Shown piece by piece: positions 59,601 through 64,000 of a stretch of 64,000 nucleotides of DNA. The notes under the pieces were generated by a model. That model did no database searches, was not told the origin of the DNA, and was given only the letters and a program-made list of their open reading frames with translations. Made by a program: the position numbers and the translations under genes. The stretch comes from Saturnia japonica (lineage: Eukaryota; Arthropoda; Insecta; Lepidoptera; Saturniidae): the NCBI GenBank assembly GCA_033032175.1, contig CM065307.1, positions 1,364,001 to 1,428,000 of the forward strand, given 5' to 3'. Positions within the stretch are counted from its first letter, which is position 1; each line of letters opens with the position of its first letter.

Positions 59601-62600
59601 ATTACCACGTTCATGATGATAAAACCCATCATAGAACTATTTTTTAGTTTAATGCTCTTACACAAGTTCCTTACAGGTAACTAAATTTAAAACAGATGCT
59701 GCTAAATATTTATTGCGAGTAATACCGAATGATTTCTCAAAGTAAATTGAACTGTAAAATAAAAAGTATTAAATAGGTTTTGTTTTACAATAAATAAATA
59801 AAAATTGTCTTTATTATATAAATATACATTAAATCATAAAATCATTACCGACCACTTTCAAAATCCATTAACGTACTACGCCCGTACAAGGTTTAGTATT
59901 TTAAAATAAAAAAGAAAGGTGAAGGAGAGCTGTCAAAATGTTCACAAATTATTTCACCCGGTGACCTTTGGAGTTATCTAGGGTTATCAAAAAATAGTGA
60001 TTTTTATTTCGACATTTACTTTTTATATATATTTAAATATTTATTGATATGTTACTAAAAAAAACAAATTTATTTAAGAAGAAACAACATTTGGCGGTAT
60101 ATTTTAAATACCAAACCATTAGTCAAAATAAAATAAAAATTATATTTCATAGACAGAATTTATAATGATGTATATCCTTGAACTTTAACAATTCTGACAT
60201 CCCTAGAGTCAGCTAGAGTTTCGCGAAGTCATGAAAAAACTTTTACTTCCCCCATCGAAAATTATGAAAATTTTCCCTACGAGTGTTCCCAGTTCGTATC
60301 CGAGTTGCCAACAACGCGTTCTGTGATTTAGACCTTGAGTTGTTGCAATACAAGTTAAATTCCTGTCATATAATTCCAACAATAATATTGGTTTTCATGC
60401 TTCGACATAATTTTAATAAATGTAATTACGTATATGCAACATTAAGTTTATTTCTATTGCTATTAAGGTTATATTTCAATAAATTGTGTAGTTTAGAAAG
60501 CAAATAACTAAATTACGTTTGCCTGAACTACTTGAACTATTGGGAATATTGGGAGGATAAGGATCATCATCTTTCCTTGTAATGTGCACCTTTTTGAAAG
60601 AACGAAAGAAAAAAGGAAAAATCAAAACTTCATAATTAATGGAATACATTTTGTATAAGCAGATGATTATTAAGCAAATATACTTATTACGTAACAAAAA
60701 TTTACGTACTTCTGGTTTCACGGTTTGAGGTTGTTAATAAAGTTATATACGCCCCATGCATATTTTTTACCTTAATTTAAGGGAAAATATTTAATTTTTA
60801 CATTAAAGTAGAAGTTTTATAATCAGTAATAAATGATCAATTATTTGGGCTGAATTATTGTTGGATCGTTTATCGCAAATCAGAAGGATAAGAGGTTTCA
60901 CTATCAATAGATGTGCGTAAAACAATTGGAATGCACTGCAGCCAACATCAAAAAACAATGCCTCAACCAATAGAGTCGATAACATCTATCGCTTTGCGGT
61001 AGGTTGGTACGAGTAGGAGTTCGAGCGGGTTCGTTACTTCGCTCTGCAGACTGAGGCTCTAATTTATTGAACTTTCTTTAAAACCTAAAAATATATTCAA
61101 AATATTAAGTTCATCATGTTCACCGCGCAGCAGATTTTTTATGAACTGTATTGTGTTGGTGAAGTGTTGGTGAAATCCTACGAAGTTAAGTTTTGCCATG
61201 GTTAACCACGAATTCTGTTTCACTGGTCAAGATAGTTGCATAGTTAATTTTCAAATCAACTTCTTGGAAGTTTTGGAGTTCGAAACTGTTTGACTTTGGG
61301 GATCAAGTTAACCTAATGTTTATTATATTATAATCATGCTTGAGGTTTGAGAGCCGCTCTTTATGTAGTAGATCTATCTGTAATAATGAATATGTTATTC
61401 TGTCTGTAGGTACATGTATTTTTTTTACAAATTTTATGCTAGATTTAGTTTTTAGGTTATCTGTTATCTGTAAAAAATGGCTTTACAGATTTTAATAAAA
61501 TTTTGTACATGGGAAGTATATGTAAAAATTATTAATATAACATGATTTTATTTAATGAGTGAAAATAAAGTTAAGAGACGAATTCGTGCAGGTAGTTATA
61601 AATAAAAAAAATACAATTTTTCGATAATCATTTGTTTAAAATAGATCTTGTGGTAACGAATTATTATACGGTAATGATTATTTTTCAAAATACTATAAAA
61701 TGAGTCATCTTCTCCTTGGTGGTTAATAAAGCACAGATCAATAAAAGCAACGACTACTGTGAAGTGAGCAATTTAAACACATTAGCCACCTTCATGCGAA
61801 CCTATAAAAGAATAAGCTCACAACGATGAAATCGAACCGCTGATACCAAGAGCAGGGAAAGCTGGCTGGACTTCTCGAGATGGTGAGGCACAACAAACAT
61901 GCTTAGTCCATGCTCTTATACATTTTTTAAATCAATTTACATCAAATGAAATCACAAAAAATAAATGTATACGGAAAGTTATTTTAAATATCAATTGTAT
62001 TGAAGGTGCTGAAATCTGGAATATTGTATCAAATATACAGCGATGTGCCAAGCTACCAATATCTCAAGATAAGCTCATGTCTCTCCGTGACAGATGATAG
62101 TTACCCTAGACGATGCGGCCAAAGATCGATGGAGCAATAATTGCTACATTTATTATATTGTCTGTGAAAAATATGTGCACTAATTTTGAATTCGTAGAAA
62201 ACTATCAACTTACATAGCAATTCACAAAAGTATCTCTCCAAGTTAGAATTAATCCTTTACGTTCATCTTCCATAAATAACATGGTAGTCTTTTAATGACT
62301 AGTTACACAGAATTTATTGGACAAATGCGCTACATAATTAGTTAATTTATTTATATGGATGACCAACAGCTCTAGTAACAAATCATCACGTACAAAAATC
62401 TGTTGAGATTAAAAAAATAGGAATAACTAAACTAGTACAGCTATCATCACTGCCGGGAATAACAAATAATAAAAATTTACATCGCACTTATTAAAAAACC
62501 AAGACTTAAACACCTTCTAGCTGAAATCACACTTAGTTGGAAAGTATCAAGATTATGCTGGTTACATATTCATCGAAACGTTTGCTTGCCCGCACTATAA

Positions 62601-62839
62601 AATCGACTACATCTTCACTTCTTACAGTTCGAATCAAATAGATTTGTTGTACACCTAATTAATATACAATGTTTAAGGTAGCTCATGTCACATAAAATAA
62701 ATCTAAAATAAAACTGCAGTTCTCTTTAAAGTCACTGATAAGTTTAGATATTTTGCAGCATTAATTGCTGCTTTGCGATTGAAATAAATAATGCAGTAGC
62801 ACTTTTTCAGACGAATTTTGCACAGGTTTTTTTATACAA
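59601..62839. other. No host gene recognised
   Basis: AT-rich. ORFs at 60283, 60476 (minus) and 60803 (minus) have no recognisable content. At about 61830-62100 the plus strand in one frame reads PLIPRAGKAGWTSRDGEAQQ, then a long, mostly open stretch to a stop near 62097; I do not recognise it and it could be an old mobile-element ORF or chance. Confidence 0.35.
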
Positions 62840-63065
62840 ACAAAGTGACAAACAAGCATGCAAACTGGCTAATGGTAGCCTATGGATGATTTTACGTTTC
62901 CGACCTTGAATCCTCTTTCCCAAGGAGCCCTGGAAATACTACTCATCGCAGGAACAAAACACTAGGATGTTTGGCTGCAATCTTCTGTAGGGTGGAGGTA
63001 GTCCACTAGTGCCTCTGCCACAAGTAGAGAGAAATCTCGAAAAAATTTATCTATGTCGTACTTGT
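62840..63065 (+). repeat. Family H copy
   Basis: 'acaagcatgcaaactggctaa', 'ccaaggagccctggaaatac', 'tcgcaggaacaaaacac' and 'cttctgtagggtggaggtag'. Confidence 0.65.
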
Positions 63066-64000
63066 CTTTTCTAAAATCTAAAGTACCTAACAATTTTTAA
63101 CATACATATGTATAGATTTAAAGCATGTCCAAATGAAACACTACCTAATTACTAGGCATAGCAGATGAATGCATCCTTAAATTATCTTCAGCGATATCCT
63201 GGTGATAATTAATCACACCGCTATCTTATTGCCCGAGGGTGTTAAGAGGAAAGCATTCAGTTTTACGCAAGTCACGCGCTTAATTACTACGTAGAAAGGT
63301 TTACGTGGTTTTCTTACTATTAACGTCTTGTAATAAATCTTTAACGGTTTTTAGGTTTCCGTAAGCTCAAATTACTTCACGTAGCTTTCCGTTTTCGTGT
63401 GTTCTAGGATTTGAGAAAATTGCAATAAATATATCAAGATATTATGGAAGGATTGACCTCCATTCATCATCTAGTTCATTTTACATTATAAGGTACTACT
63501 TCTAGAGTTGTTAACATATTGATGACTTGGAATATGACCAGTGTACTTGCTCAACCGCTTTCATACTATCCGATTTTTAAGATGGTGTCCATTCGATTAT
63601 AATAATTCAATAGTACAGTTACAGATCAGTACTAAACGCCAAAGTTGCAATACTGTCGCTGCTAAATACTAAATTTATCTAATAATTACGCCGACATCTA
63701 TTTAAAATGCTTTATGTACGAGTATCTACCATACAACTATAAAAAAAAATGTGTCTAAACTTAAAACACTGTAAGTCCTTGAAGACTGCAGGGTTGAGAT
63801 TCTGATTAAAGACTAGCTACTTGATAATGTTGAAATCGCAAATTATTTATCTTAAGAATTGTAATTGTGACAAACCTCAGAATGAAATTAATCACCAAGT
63901 TTTATAGAACTTTATATGCAGCATTGGATGCAATTATTGTTATGTGATGGTAAAAATATTGTAATCGAAGTACAAGGATGACTCCGGAGAAATTAATTGG
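63066..64000. other. No gene seen
   Basis: AT-rich; nothing recognisable up to the window edge. Confidence 0.4.

Noticed and set aside
58804..59665. ORFs on the minus strand at 58804-59031 and 59399-59665
   Set aside because: They fall in family D repeats that have other copies with broken frames.
60283..60985. Hydrophobic short ORFs on both strands
   Set aside because: AT-rich sequence yields Leu/Phe/Ile-rich chance frames; no exon borders or family features.

Overview
The window reads as an AT-rich, repeat-laden nuclear segment of an insect, most likely a moth or butterfly. This rests on the interspersed repeats (a tRNA-derived SINE, short families with 'gcgaagcc..gggcacagctagt' ends, LINE pol fragments of types I recognise from Lepidoptera), mariner-type transposons and an insect-style neuroligin. 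The host order is an inference from recalled families, not from a database search.

The only host gene I can support is a neuroligin (plus strand). It has twelve coding exons from 18514 to 46765. All exon joins keep the reading frame with GT..AG introns, and the model predicts 1,322 residues: a signal peptide, a catalytically dead cholinesterase-like ectodomain with Gly in place of the nucleophilic Ser, a Pro/Thr-rich stalk, one membrane segment (about residues 714-739) and a long disordered cytoplasmic tail. The introns are long, with intron 2 at about 13.9 kb, and are filled with transposon debris. Directly after the stop codon, coding-like sequence continues for about 150 codons in the +1 frame (46728-47216). 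This suggests an indel in this allele or assembly, or a recoding event, that truncates the tail.

Region 1-18.5 kb (upstream): a broken mariner (2601-3437), a hAT-type MITE with 8-bp target duplications (6240-6706), a split repeat with a 528-bp nested insertion (7061-7588), a nearly intact DD41D Tc1/mariner element with perfect 32-bp inverted repeats (8620-9920), a SINE, and a CpG-rich stretch at 13.56-13.9 kb that might be a promoter or non-coding first exon.

Region 18.5-47.2 kb (neuroligin): intron 2 holds a pogo-like element (29019-30626). It keeps only the C-terminal part of its transposase and carries eight copies of a 15-bp motif, including two near-identical palindromic pairs. Intron 9 holds a decayed mellifera-type mariner and an LINE pol tail.

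Region 47.2-64 kb (downstream): a likely 3' UTR, an 86-bp palindrome, a two-copy MITE family, and a dense patchwork of the same dispersed families (called A, B, C, D, H, J, K, N and P here). I see no further host gene. I found no CRISPR array, rRNA or convincing free-standing tRNA gene.
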